A stretch of DNA of 64,000 nt, from assembly GCF_020734105.1 (NCBI RefSeq), contig NZ_JAJAFR010000006.1, positions 300,422 through 364,421 of the forward strand, in the 5' to 3' direction. The stretch comes from Alkalihalobacillus deserti. GTDB taxonomy: Bacteria; Bacillota; Bacilli; Bacillales; Bacillaceae_D. The position numbers and the translations under genes were made by a program. Shown here piece after piece: positions 45,091 through 52,859 of the stretch (position 1 is the stretch's first letter; every line of letters starts with the position of its first letter). The notes below the pieces were generated by a model. It did not search any database, had not been told where the DNA came from, and worked only from the letters and a program-made list of their open reading frames with translations.

Positions 45091-45120
45091 CGTAGCCATA
45101 AGTGGTTGCGTTTTTTTTTT
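45091..45120 (+). terminator. Terminator of tRNA-Ala
   Basis: The arms CGTAGCCA and TGGTTGCG (two G-T pairs) are followed by T10. Confidence 0.85.
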
Positions 45121-45174
45121 GCCTTCAGAATAGCAATTCTGTGTTTTGTGACATAATTATAGGAGTTGGTTTCA

Positions 45175-45439
45175 GTGCCTGAAATTCGACCAATGAAGGA
45201 CTTAAGGAATACTACTGAGATTTCCGAGCTCTGTCATAAAAGTGGAGAGCCGATTTATATAACGAAAAATGGTTTGGCGATTTAGTCGTAATGAGTATGG
45301 AGGCTTATGAAAAAAAATTCGCCAAATTAGATATGTATGAAAAGCTTGTTAAGGCAGAAAACAATTGGAAAATGGTGAAGATTTATTAGATGCAGATGAA
45401 GTGTTTAAAGGATTAAATAAGAAATATGGAAGGAAATAA
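45175..45439 (+). pseudogene. Frameshifted YefM/Phd-type antitoxin
   Basis: The frame starts at GTG 45175 behind AGGAG and reads PEIRPMKDLRNTTEISELCH and PIYITKNG, the Phd/YefM antitoxin fold. It then loses a base before LVVMSMEAYEKKFAKLD. A second shift occurs before GEDLLDADEVFKGLNKKYG. In the antitoxin the N-terminal half would bind DNA and the tail would block the toxin. Two shifts make it a pseudogene. Its end overlaps the toxin start by 14 bases, the usual operon arrangement. Confidence 0.8.
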
Positions 45440-45744
45440 CTATTCATTAAAAATTACAGCTGCTGCTAGAGATGATTTAGAAGCAATTTATCAGTATATA
45501 TCTGATGACCTTTATAACGAACCGTTACCGAAAAGCTTATGGATAAAATAGAAACGAGCTTTATGAATTTGAAGGAATTCCTTTTTTATACAATTATGTA
45601 GAGGATAGACTCCTTAAAAGTAAAGGGTATCGTAAACTCATTGTTGATAATTACATTGGGTTTTATATTGTAGATGAATTAAAGCAAAAAGTTTTTATCA
45701 TGCGGGTGCAATCTGGAAGGAAAAAGGATCAAGATTTAATATAA
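45426..45744 (+). pseudogene. Frameshifted RelE/ParE-type toxin
   Basis: ATG 45426 begins KITAAARDDLEAIYQYISDD, then a shift near 45530 breaks the frame. Further on, LKSKGYRKLIVDNYIGFYIV and VFIMRVQSGRKKDQDLI are the conserved C-terminal strands of RelE/ParE toxins. In the intact form such toxins cleave mRNA on the ribosome or inhibit gyrase. At least two frameshifts make this copy inactive. It lies between the tRNA-Ala and the first tRNA relic. Confidence 0.8.
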
Positions 45745-45757
45745 ACTTTTAACTTTT

Positions 45758-45823
45758 GGGCAGTGCGAGCAACTCTGTCGGGAGAGCGCTTGGCTGGCAG
45801 CCAAGAGGTCAGCGGTTGCTCCA
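45758..45823 (+). pseudogene. tRNA-Ala relic 1
   Basis: It shares a 37-base identical block with tRNA-Ala, from the D arm through the anticodon arm into the T arm. The 5' end is altered, and a deletion removes the rest of the T arm up to GCTCCA. Confidence 0.88.
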
Positions 45824-45921
45824 TCTACATAAAGAAACGTAACCTTTTATGTTTCATCCCTAAATATAGTGACCATCTTTTTAAGGTAACATAAGTATCC
45901 AATTATACTACAAAAGGGTGC

Positions 45922-46020
45922 GTGAAAATGAATATTAAGGGCTTCTGTAGCGATTAGAAAAATGTGCAAAGATACAGGAGAGCCTGTCTAACTTACTAGT
46001 AATTGGCTGAAACGATTGGT
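45922..46020 (+). pseudogene. Possible second antitoxin remnant
   Basis: A start near 45922-45930 is followed by fragments like IRKMCKDTGEPV, close to the N-terminal half of a Phd/YefM antitoxin, with stops between them. Too short to be sure. Confidence 0.4.
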
Positions 46021-46409
46021 ATCGTTGCTGAAGAAAATGATATGATCTATCGAATCAATGGATTTAGAGGATCTTAATTTGTATATTCTAAAACAGTGAA
46101 TTGATGATTTGTAAATAATCGATTTTTTAATAGAAATGTGACCTAGATGGGTGATTGGTCTAAATTTTTGCAAGAGATAGGTGCAGTGATTATTTTAGAC
46201 AGGTTAATGATTTATAAAGATGTATAGTTAGTGGCAAGCTTCAGTAATCTGATAAAATGTAAATTTGTCTTTCGGTTATTTCTAGTAACCTTTTTTTGAA
46301 TTTATGTATGCGTTACCATACGCAACAGCACTTGGAGAAATTAGTTTAAAAATATTGATTATAATCCTTGCTAACGGCTAATACTAACCCTACTGTTTTA
46401 TTACAGACC
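46021..46409. other. Decayed stretch upstream of the osmolyte transporter
   Basis: No intact frame, stops everywhere. Nothing recognised except the promoter at its right end. Confidence 0.5.
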
Positions 46410-46438
46410 TTGAAATTGTGAAAATTTACCCGTATAGT
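46410..46438 (+). promoter_or_regulatory. SigmaA promoter of the Opu-like operon
   Basis: TTGAAA (46410-46415) and TATAGT (46433-46438) have a 17-base spacer, ending 26 bases before the ATPase start. Confidence 0.7.
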
Positions 46439-46464
46439 TAAGGACGGCTATAAAGGAGGTACAT

Positions 46465-47595
46465 ATGCTTAAATTCAGTAATGTAAGTAAAGTTTATGCA
46501 AACGGATTTGAAGCAGTGAAATCCGTTGATTTTGAGGTGAGTAGGGGAGAATTCATTGTACTCATCGGACCTAGTGGCTCTGGAAAAACAACGACGATGA
46601 AAATGATTAATCGTTTGATTCCTCATACAAGTGGCACGATATCCATTAACGGCAAGGACATTACTAAGTTGAATGTTGTCGAACTTCGCCGCAAAATTGG
46701 CTATGTCATTCAACAGGCTGGACTGTTTCCACACTATACGATTGAGAAGAACATCGCTATTGTTCCCCAACTCAAAGGGTGGAGCAAACAACGGATTAAC
46801 GAACGAGTTCATGAGCTTTTGCTATTGGTAGGACTCGATCCAGAAACTTATGCCAAACGCTTTCCTAAGGAATTATCCGGTGGACAACAACAACGTGTTG
46901 GGGTTGCTAGGGCCCTTGCTGCTGATCCCGAAATTATTTTAATGGACGAGCCCTTCGGCGCTTTAGATCCTATTACAAGAGAGCAACTCCAGGGAGAATT
47001 GGTTTCATTACAAAAAAAGCTTAAGAAAACGATCATTTTTGTTACACACGATATGGATGAAGCTTTAAAATTAGGCGATCGAATTGCTATTTTGCAAGAC
47101 GGGAACTTACTTCAGTTTGATACCCCTGAGAAATTATTACACGAACCTGCACACGGATTTGTTGAAACGTTCATTGGTAAGGATCGCATGTTTCAAAATC
47201 CAGAGTTGCTACCGGTTACCGATGTTATCGCAGATAATGTTTTCACGGCTCTACCTGATCGTTCACCAGAAAGAGCTCTTGCGCTTATGCGTAAACGCCG
47301 AATTAAAAGGTTGATTGTTGTAGATGAGCATGATGTCGTCAGAGGGATAGTATCCGCTTATGATCTAGTCGCTAAGATGAAACAAATCAAAACAATAGAG
47401 GAAACGATGTTACCCCTTGATACATATTTGTACGACACAGCGACAGCTAAAGATGCTATCTACGCCATGTCAGAGTCTCCCTATGGTATTATTCCCATTC
47501 TCAATACAGATCACAAATTGATAGGAATAGTGACACGAGGGACGTTACTTACAGCATTGTCTAGTCAATGGACAGAGACGGAGGTTACACCGTGA
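46465..47595 (+). CDS. OpuCA-like ABC transporter ATPase with CBS domains
   Basis: This 376-residue ATP-binding subunit belongs to a quaternary-amine or osmolyte importer. It has Walker A GPSGSGKTT (about residues 35-43), Q-loop VIQQAGLFPH, signature LSGGQQQR, Walker B IILMDEPFGALD and switch His in VTHDMDEAL. Two C-terminal CBS domains (about 250-370) are typical of OpuCA/OpuBA and sense ionic strength or nucleotides. The stop overlaps the permease start (GTGA). The ribosome site AAAGGAGG is strong. Substrate: glycine betaine, choline, carnitine or a related compound by family. Confidence 0.93.
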   Translation: MLKFSNVSKVYANGFEAVKSVDFEVSRGEFIVLIGPSGSGKTTTMKMINRLIPHTSGTISINGKDITKLNVVELRRKIGYVIQQAGLFPHYTIEKNIAIVPQLKGWSKQRINERVHELLLLVGLDPETYAKRFPKELSGGQQQRVGVARALAADPEIILMDEPFGALDPITREQLQGELVSLQKKLKKTIIFVTHDMDEALKLGDRIAILQDGNLLQFDTPEKLLHEPAHGFVETFIGKDRMFQNPELLPVTDVIADNVFTALPDRSPERALALMRKRRIKRLIVVDEHDVVRGIVSAYDLVAKMKQIKTIEETMLPLDTYLYDTATAKDAIYAMSESPYGIIPILNTDHKLIGIVTRGTLLTALSSQWTETEVTP

Positions 47596-48245
47596 AACAA
47601 TTATCCATCTGGGAACAACTACAATATCAATTCGAGATTCGTTTCGATGATTTGATCACTGCTACGCTTACGCATATGGAACTCGTTTCAATGTCTATGC
47701 TACTCGCGATTTGCGTTGCTATCCCCTTAGGTATTTTGATTACACGTGTTCGGTCATTAGCCAACCTTGTTATTGGTGGAGCAGGCATGATGCAAACCAT
47801 CCCCAGTCTTGCCATGCTAGGCTTTATGATTCCGCTTTTCGGCATTGGGGTGAAGGCGGCCATTGCCGCGCTATTCTTATATTCGTTACTACCTATCGTT
47901 CGTAATACATATACAGGCATCAAAGATGTAGACAAATCAATCGTAGAGGCAGCAAAAGGAATGGGGATGACCAATTGGCAAATCTTGATAAAGGTAGAAC
48001 TGCCTTTGTCTGTCTCTGTCATTATGGCAGGGATACGAACTGCCGCTATTATTAACATTGGTACAGCCACACTTGCAGCATTCATAGGTGCTGGTGGGCT
48101 GGGTGACTTTATCTTTTTAGGGATCACTCGCGGTATTGATGCACTTATATTATTAGGGGCTATTCCAGCTGCTATATTAGCCATTATTCTTGAATTCGTA
48201 CTCGCTAGGGTCGAACGTTTGTCCACACCAAAAGGGTTAAGGTAA
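47592..48245 (+). CDS. OpuC/OpuB-like ABC transporter permease
   Basis: This is a 217-residue permease with about five to six membrane helices. The EAA loop is EAAKGMGMTNWQILIKVELPLS (about residues 120-141), which contacts the ATPase. A GTG start overlaps the ATPase stop, implying coupled translation. In OpuC and OpuB of B. subtilis two different permeases flank the binding protein. Only one is present here, so it would have to form a homodimer. Confidence 0.92.
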   Translation: MKQLSIWEQLQYQFEIRFDDLITATLTHMELVSMSMLLAICVAIPLGILITRVRSLANLVIGGAGMMQTIPSLAMLGFMIPLFGIGVKAAIAALFLYSLLPIVRNTYTGIKDVDKSIVEAAKGMGMTNWQILIKVELPLSVSVIMAGIRTAAIINIGTATLAAFIGAGGLGDFIFLGITRGIDALILLGAIPAAILAIILEFVLARVERLSTPKGLR

Positions 48246-48311
48246 GGTATGAAGCTGTTTTATCGATTGTTCGCACAACTTTAGAAAACTATAGGAGGTA
48301 CTATCTAAAAA

Positions 48312-49202
48312 ATGAAAAACTATAAATTAATTATGATGCTTATTTCTGTTCTATTGGTAATTACTGCATGCGGAAATAACGAGGATACTAACGAGGACTC
48401 AATCACAGTAGGTTCTAGAAATAATACAGAAAGTATAATTCTAGCTAACATCATGGGACAATTAATTGAGGCCAAAACTGATATTAACGTCATTCAAAAG
48501 GATAATTTAGGAGGTTCCAACGTACTTTGGAACGGGATGCTCGAGAATGAAATTCAACTGATCCCTGATTATACCGGAACGATCGTCGCAAACTATTATC
48601 AAGAAGAGACTGGAACGGCTGAAGAAACGTTAGCCCTCACAAAAGAACTAATTGCTAATGATGGCCTAGTTGCGTTTAACGCATTTGGGTTTAACAACAC
48701 CTACACGCTGTCTTTGGATGAAACATACGCTGAAGAAAATAACATTGAAACGTTCAGTGATTTCGCAGAGGTTTCAGAGCAATTTACACTAGGCGCTGTA
48801 TTTGAGTTTATTGATCGTCCTGACGGGTTGCCCGGATTTAAGGAAGCTTATGATCTTGAGTTTGGTGATGTCAAAGGGATGGATCACGGCATGATGTATC
48901 GTTCGTATAGTGAAGGGGAAATAGATGTCATTAACTCCTATACTACAGATGGTCAGCTTCAAGTGTATGATGTACGGGTATTAGAGGATGATAAAAGCTT
49001 CTTCCCTCCTTATCACGCTATTCCTGTCATTAGACAAGACGCGCTAGAACAATTTCCAGAATTAGAAGAAGTTCTTGCTCTGTTAGAAAATGAAATTGAT
49101 GAAACGACTATGCAAATTATGAATGGAAAAGTGGATAACGATGGCATCCGGGTAGATGCGGTTGCCGAAGAATTTCTACAGGAATCAGGATTAATTAATT
49201 AA
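48312..49202 (+). CDS. OpuCC-like osmolyte-binding lipoprotein
   Basis: This 296-residue lipoprotein has a signal ending VITAC with lipidated Cys20. The mature part is a class II quaternary-amine binding protein fold (SITVGSRNNTESIILANIMG start, LIPDYTGTIV, and an aromatic-rich AFNAFGFNNTYTLSLDE segment). Aromatic residues that usually cage the trimethylammonium group appear present but cannot be matched one by one. It is the last gene of the operon. A second permease would be expected after it, but broken DNA and a tRNA relic follow instead. Confidence 0.92.
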   Translation: MKNYKLIMMLISVLLVITACGNNEDTNEDSITVGSRNNTESIILANIMGQLIEAKTDINVIQKDNLGGSNVLWNGMLENEIQLIPDYTGTIVANYYQEETGTAEETLALTKELIANDGLVAFNAFGFNNTYTLSLDETYAEENNIETFSDFAEVSEQFTLGAVFEFIDRPDGLPGFKEAYDLEFGDVKGMDHGMMYRSYSEGEIDVINSYTTDGQLQVYDVRVLEDDKSFFPPYHAIPVIRQDALEQFPELEEVLALLENEIDETTMQIMNGKVDNDGIRVDAVAEEFLQESGLIN

Positions 49203-49352
49203 TCTGAGCTGCTGAGAGTTATTGAATATTATAATTCATTAACAACTTACATCTAAACAAAATGTGAATTGATATATTTCAGTTCATTGATTTACCATCG
49301 AAGGGTACTTCTGTGTTTATGAAGATGTAAGGATGTAGAAGTGAAACTTAAT

Positions 49353-49397
49353 GGTGGGAGAGCGGCAAGATGTCAGCGGTTCGATCCCGCTATGCTC
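49353..49397 (+). pseudogene. tRNA-Ala relic 2
   Basis: It keeps the D-arm fragment GGGAGAGCG and the complete T arm through GTCAGCGGTTCGATCCCGC and TATGCTC. The anticodon arm is mostly deleted. Confidence 0.85.
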
Positions 49398-49410
49398 GAT
49401 CTATGTAAAA

Positions 49411-49457
49411 AACGACAACGTTTCTCTAATTAATTAGGGGAGGGTGTCGTTTTTTTC
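49411..49457 (+). terminator. Terminator after tRNA relic 2
   Basis: The outer arms AACGACA/TGTCGTT have an inner CTAATTAATTAG palindrome and T7. It corresponds in position to the tRNA-Ala terminator. Confidence 0.7.
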
Positions 49458-49694
49458 TATGTTACGGTTAGAATTTGTAAATTAACCAGGTTATGTAAGA
49501 TGCGTCTTGCATGGCGGTCATATGTCTTAGATGTAGCAATCTCAATAGGAGTAATTTCGGCGTAGTAGACGACGTGAAAACCTTATTATATACAGAAGCA
49601 GCTATAAAATTTGCATCCCTGTAATTACTCGACCTGAATTAAATATTGTCATTTGCTGTGAGTTAATCTTAATAATAATACTGCAACTAACAAT
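49458..49694. other. Decayed segment between tRNA relics
   Basis: No frame longer than a few dozen codons. Nothing recognised. Confidence 0.5.
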
Positions 49695-49749
49695 GGTGAG
49701 AGAGGCTGTTGGAAGTGTGGAGGTCAGCGGTTTGATCCGGTATGCTTCA
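49695..49749 (+). pseudogene. tRNA-Ala relic 3
   Basis: GAGAG, then GAGGTCAGCGGTTTGATCC and GGTATGCTTCA keep the order of the tRNA-Ala D arm, T arm and acceptor end with several changes. Confidence 0.75.
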
Positions 49750-49801
49750 TCCATATATAATATGAGTGTAACTTTGGATATAAAAGTTTTCTTCTTTAAA
49801 T

Positions 49802-50347
49802 CTACACTTCCTTCCTTTTCTGCTTTGTATTATTCCTTATTTTTCTCATCTCTTGATTATAATCACCTTTTTGATAGGAGTTCTTTCTTCCGTAGCGAAG
49901 CAATTCATAAATAACCCTCCCATTACTTGGTTGTCCATCTTGGTACGTCATAGGAATTAAGTCGAAAACGGCAAAATACAGAGAAAAGTAAACAAATTGA
50001 TAAGTAAAGATGGAAGGCTTAATAACCCCCTTTAACGTTAACCAATTCAAGAAAATCCCACTCGTAATATTGAAAATGACAGGACCTGAGTAAACAAGTA
50101 TATTGGAGAGCCGCGTATCATTTTGTAAATCTTTATAGTAACACCATCCATACCAGAAATAATAGCGGCGAAATTCGAGAATTTTCCATCTGAAAATAGG
50201 TTTTCCACAACCTATGGTTAACTTCAGTTCTTTTGCTCCAAATAAATAAGCAAAAAACAAATATCCGGTTTCATGAATAAAGGAGACGAGGGGAAACACG
50301 ACAAAAAGAGCTAGAAATATTAGTTTAACATCTTCTAACCCAAACAT
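49802..50347 (-). CDS. M50-like membrane protein with altered zinc motif
   Basis: This is a 181-residue membrane protein. The first helix carries FIHETGYLFFAYLFGAK (about residues 23-39), which aligns with the HEXGH zinc site of M50 proteases, but the second histidine is tyrosine. A later DLIPMTYQDGQPSNG (about residues 132-146) corresponds to the NPDG/third-ligand region and keeps the DG. With HETGY in place of HEMGH it is probably a non-catalytic relative or a decaying gene. The C-terminus is basic (QKRKEV). The ribosome site AGGAGGAAG before ATG 50347 is good. It lies just inside the edge of the tRNA relic region. Confidence 0.78.
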   Translation of the reverse strand: MFGLEDVKLIFLALFVVFPLVSFIHETGYLFFAYLFGAKELKLTIGCGKPIFRWKILEFRRYYFWYGWCYYKDLQNDTRLSNILVYSGPVIFNITSGIFLNWLTLKGVIKPSIFTYQFVYFSLYFAVFDLIPMTYQDGQPSNGRVIYELLRYGRKNSYQKGDYNQEMRKIRNNTKQKRKEV

Positions 50348-50393
50348 AAAAACTTCCTCCTATACAATAAGAAATGCCCAACTAACTACTATA

Positions 50394-50439
50394 AGAGCTT
50401 GTTCAAAAAAGGGAAGACCACCCTTTTTGAACAAGCTCT
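50394..50439. repeat. Perfect 19-base inverted repeat in a divergent promoter region
   Basis: AGAGCTTGTTCAAAAA...GGG pairs with CCC...TTTTTGAACAAGCTCT around a 7-base loop. It has the form of the terminator hairpins but stands between two divergently transcribed genes, with no T-run. Confidence 0.8.
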
Positions 50440-50671
50440 ATAATTAATTACCCGTATACGCATTAAATAAACTATTGATTTGTAGCCTTGTCCTGCATGT
50501 ATGTCAAAGCTATGATAGGAATTTGTCTAAAGTTAATTCTACTCCACATTGCAAGCTTTACGGCGTGACGGATAACCTATACGTTTTTGGACAGGTTCAT
50601 GGCGATAGATTTACTATGTTATACTGAGTCAACAGTTTATGACAAAAGCATTAATAAAGGGGGTGACGTTC

Positions 50672-51751
50672 TTGACAAGAAAATTAGATATTCCGACTGT
50701 AGATATACACGAAGCTTTAAAAGAAGATGCAATATTTGTAGATGTTCGTTCACCTAAAGAGTTTGAAGAATTTCACATTCCATCAGCTATTAATATACCC
50801 TTGTTTAATAATGAAGAACGAATTGAAGTAGGGACCATTTATCACCAAAAGGGCTCAGAGCAAGCTAAAGATCTTGGCGTTAAAATATTATCAGAGAAAC
50901 TACCTGATTTGCATGCAACTTTTAAAGAGCTACATCAAAACAATGCAAATACGGAACTGGTTATGTACTGCTGGCGCGGTGGCATGAGAAGTTATAGTCT
51001 GGCATCTGTTATGGTGATGCTAGGTTTACCAGTAGTTCAATTAAATGGTGGAATACGCTCATTTAGAAAATTCATTGTTCGCTCCTTCAAAGCTGATACA
51101 CACGCTACAAAAAATTACATCGTCCTTGAAGGATTAACCGGGACAAGAAAGACGGATATTTTATCGGAACTACAAAATGAAGGCTATCCTGTAATCGATA
51201 TTGAAGGATTAGCAAACCATCGCGGATCTGTATTTGGCGGAATTGGCCTGATTCCTGTTAGCCAAAAAGAATTTGAATCCCGTTTGTGGTCAAGACTTGA
51301 ACAATTAAAAGATTCAGCATACGTGATTATTGAAGCTGAAAGTAAACGTATAGGAAATGTGATGTTACCTGAATTTATGTTGAAAGGGAAAGAACGTGGT
51401 TATGGTATTCATTTAGAAGCCGCTATCGATTTCCGAGTCAAAACGATTTGTGAAACCTATTCGTTTGAAGAATTTCATGATGAGTTTCGTGAGGCCCTAT
51501 TCATCATAAAAAAACGACTACCAACAGAGGTATTCTCAAGTATTATTACATCTTTTGACCAAAAAAATTACTCAGACTTTGTATCATGCTTACTTACAGA
51601 ATACTACGACCCAAGATATGAGCATTCCTTCGATGAATCTAAAAATAACATTAATATCTATATGTCTACTTTATCTCAAGGGTACGACGCCGTAAAACAA
51701 AGCATATTAAAAATACAAGAAAAGAATATGGAAACGTCCATATATGTGTAG
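50672..51751 (+). CDS. mnmH: tRNA 2-selenouridine synthase (SelU/MnmH-like)
   Basis: This 359-residue enzyme replaces sulfur by selenium in the tRNA wobble base 2-thiouridine. An N-terminal rhodanese domain (about 1-135) has the active Cys100 in VMYCWRGGMRS. A C-terminal P-loop domain begins YIVLEGLTGTRKTDIL (about residues 149-164). The Walker A there reads GLTGTRKT: the usual glycine before the lysine is arginine, which may weaken nucleotide binding. TTG 50672 is chosen because AAAGGGGGTGA lies eight bases before; ATG 50639 has no site. The partner selD (selenophosphate synthase) is not in this window. Confidence 0.9.
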   Translation: MTRKLDIPTVDIHEALKEDAIFVDVRSPKEFEEFHIPSAINIPLFNNEERIEVGTIYHQKGSEQAKDLGVKILSEKLPDLHATFKELHQNNANTELVMYCWRGGMRSYSLASVMVMLGLPVVQLNGGIRSFRKFIVRSFKADTHATKNYIVLEGLTGTRKTDILSELQNEGYPVIDIEGLANHRGSVFGGIGLIPVSQKEFESRLWSRLEQLKDSAYVIIEAESKRIGNVMLPEFMLKGKERGYGIHLEAAIDFRVKTICETYSFEEFHDEFREALFIIKKRLPTEVFSSIITSFDQKNYSDFVSCLLTEYYDPRYEHSFDESKNNINIYMSTLSQGYDAVKQSILKIQEKNMETSIYV

Positions 51752-52110
51752 GGTGTTGGTTTAGGGAGTAATTATCTGTCTATCAAATTTTATTGACCGT
51801 AAACGTTATCTCTTTTGGGCTTTTTCTGTGGTATAGGGATTCTGTTACAAATGAAAAACAAACGGACACGCAATTTAATATTGGATAAAAAAATTATGAA
51901 TTATTGATGTGATAATATGATGACGGGGTGGGCCTCATTGATATTAGGGAAGGATCGATTTAGAAATCATCTGACAGTTAAGAGTCTTGCTGGAGTGATG
52001 ATAAAGGCGGAAAGTCAAATGGAACGGTGAAAAGTACATTAGATTGTGAGGGTATATGATTTAAGATCTTTAAGAAAGGAAAGTGTTTGCTATAAAGAGA
52101 TTTCTGAAAA
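51752..52110. other. Gene-free stretch after mnmH
   Basis: Several short frames with no plausible start. Possibly decayed DNA; nothing recognised. Confidence 0.5.
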
Positions 52111-52143
52111 AATGTATTCTCTATTTGAGAATACATTTTTTTT
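52111..52143. terminator. Bidirectional terminator next to the Sda-like gene
   Basis: A perfect stem AATGTATTCTC/GAGAATACATT has loop TATTT, T8 on the plus strand and T6 on the minus strand. Confidence 0.88.
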
Positions 52144-52150
52144 GTCTGAT

Positions 52151-52327
52151 CTAAACTATATAACCATTGCGTTCAGTCGTTGTAAAAAGATTTCTTCTAA
52201 CTAGTTCTTCTCTTAGAAGTAATTTAAATTCAGAACATATTTCTTCTATTATGGACACTTCATTATAGAGCTCTACTAAATCCTCATTGTTTAATAATAA
52301 AAAAGGCGAGTTGGGGTTATAGTCCAC
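52151..52327 (-). CDS. sda: Sda-like sporulation kinase inhibitor
   Basis: This is a 58-residue protein on the minus strand with a GTG start and an AGGAGG ribosome site nine bases upstream. The sequence LNNEDLVELYNEVSIIEE, then LLLREELVRRNL has the Sda pattern: an L-x-x-E-x-L-x-x-x-Y helix followed by a loop and a second helix ending in E-x-x-R-R-x-L. Sda blocks KinA/KinB autophosphorylation when DNA replication is disturbed. B. subtilis Sda has 46 residues; this one is longer at both ends. The terminator 8 bases beyond its stop supports it as a real gene. The PAS kinase at 1887-3527 is a possible type of target. Confidence 0.72.
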   Translation of the reverse strand: MDYNPNSPFLLLNNEDLVELYNEVSIIEEICSEFKLLLREELVRRNLFTTTERNGYIV

Positions 52328-52531
52328 AGTAAATAGCCTCCTACAGCAATTTTACTTAGGCCGGTTGCACCACCTGCTCCAATCTACCTTAGGCGCCCAA
52401 ATTGTAGGTAGTTGTCATAGCTTCCATAAGTATGGTAATTATATCATAAAACTATTATGACTGTACATAATTAAAGAACTGTTATAACTAATATGATAAT
52501 CATTAACATAGAGGCTTTTTTACAAATCTAC

Positions 52532-52567
52532 AAGACTTCTGAATCACGCATTCTGAAGTCTTTTTTA
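52532..52567 (+). terminator. Terminator-like hairpin
   Basis: The stem AAGACTTCTGAAT/ATTCTGAAGTCTT has one mismatch and T6. No intact plus-strand gene lies upstream, so it may remain from a lost gene. Confidence 0.7.
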
Positions 52568-52647
52568 TATGAACATATAAATCTAGTATAGAACCTCCCA
52601 TTCTTGGTCAAAATGACTAGTACAAAGATGAGTTGGAGGGAATGGCG

Positions 52648-52752
52648 ATGAACAAACAAACAAAAGGCGAAACAACGACTTATGCAGTTAGTGTGATTCT
52701 ATGTATCTTTTTTTTAGCAGGTGTCCTCGCCTATAACGTAATAAAATTTTAA
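52648..52752 (+). CDS. Single-helix small membrane protein
   Basis: This is a 34-residue protein: NKQTKGETTTYAVS head, one hydrophobic helix (about residues 12-31) and a short basic tail (NVIKF). GTTGGAGGG precedes ATG 52648, an ideal ribosome site; ATG 52642 is in frame as well. Small proteins of this make-up are common in Bacillaceae and often accompany stress or sporulation. I do not recognise the family. Confidence 0.6.
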   Translation: MNKQTKGETTTYAVSVILCIFFLAGVLAYNVIKF

Positions 52753-52859
52753 TCAATTTTTTTGATCAAAATTTGTAACTGGAGAAGTGGATGTCTTTCG
52801 TAATTCTTATATTTAAAAATCCTAGAAATAAAATTAATCTAGTAAGTGAAGGGTGAGTA

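Noticed and set aside
47627..48226. Minus-strand open frame opposite the Opu permease
   Set aside because: Antisense shadow of a hydrophobic permease; no start signal or family.
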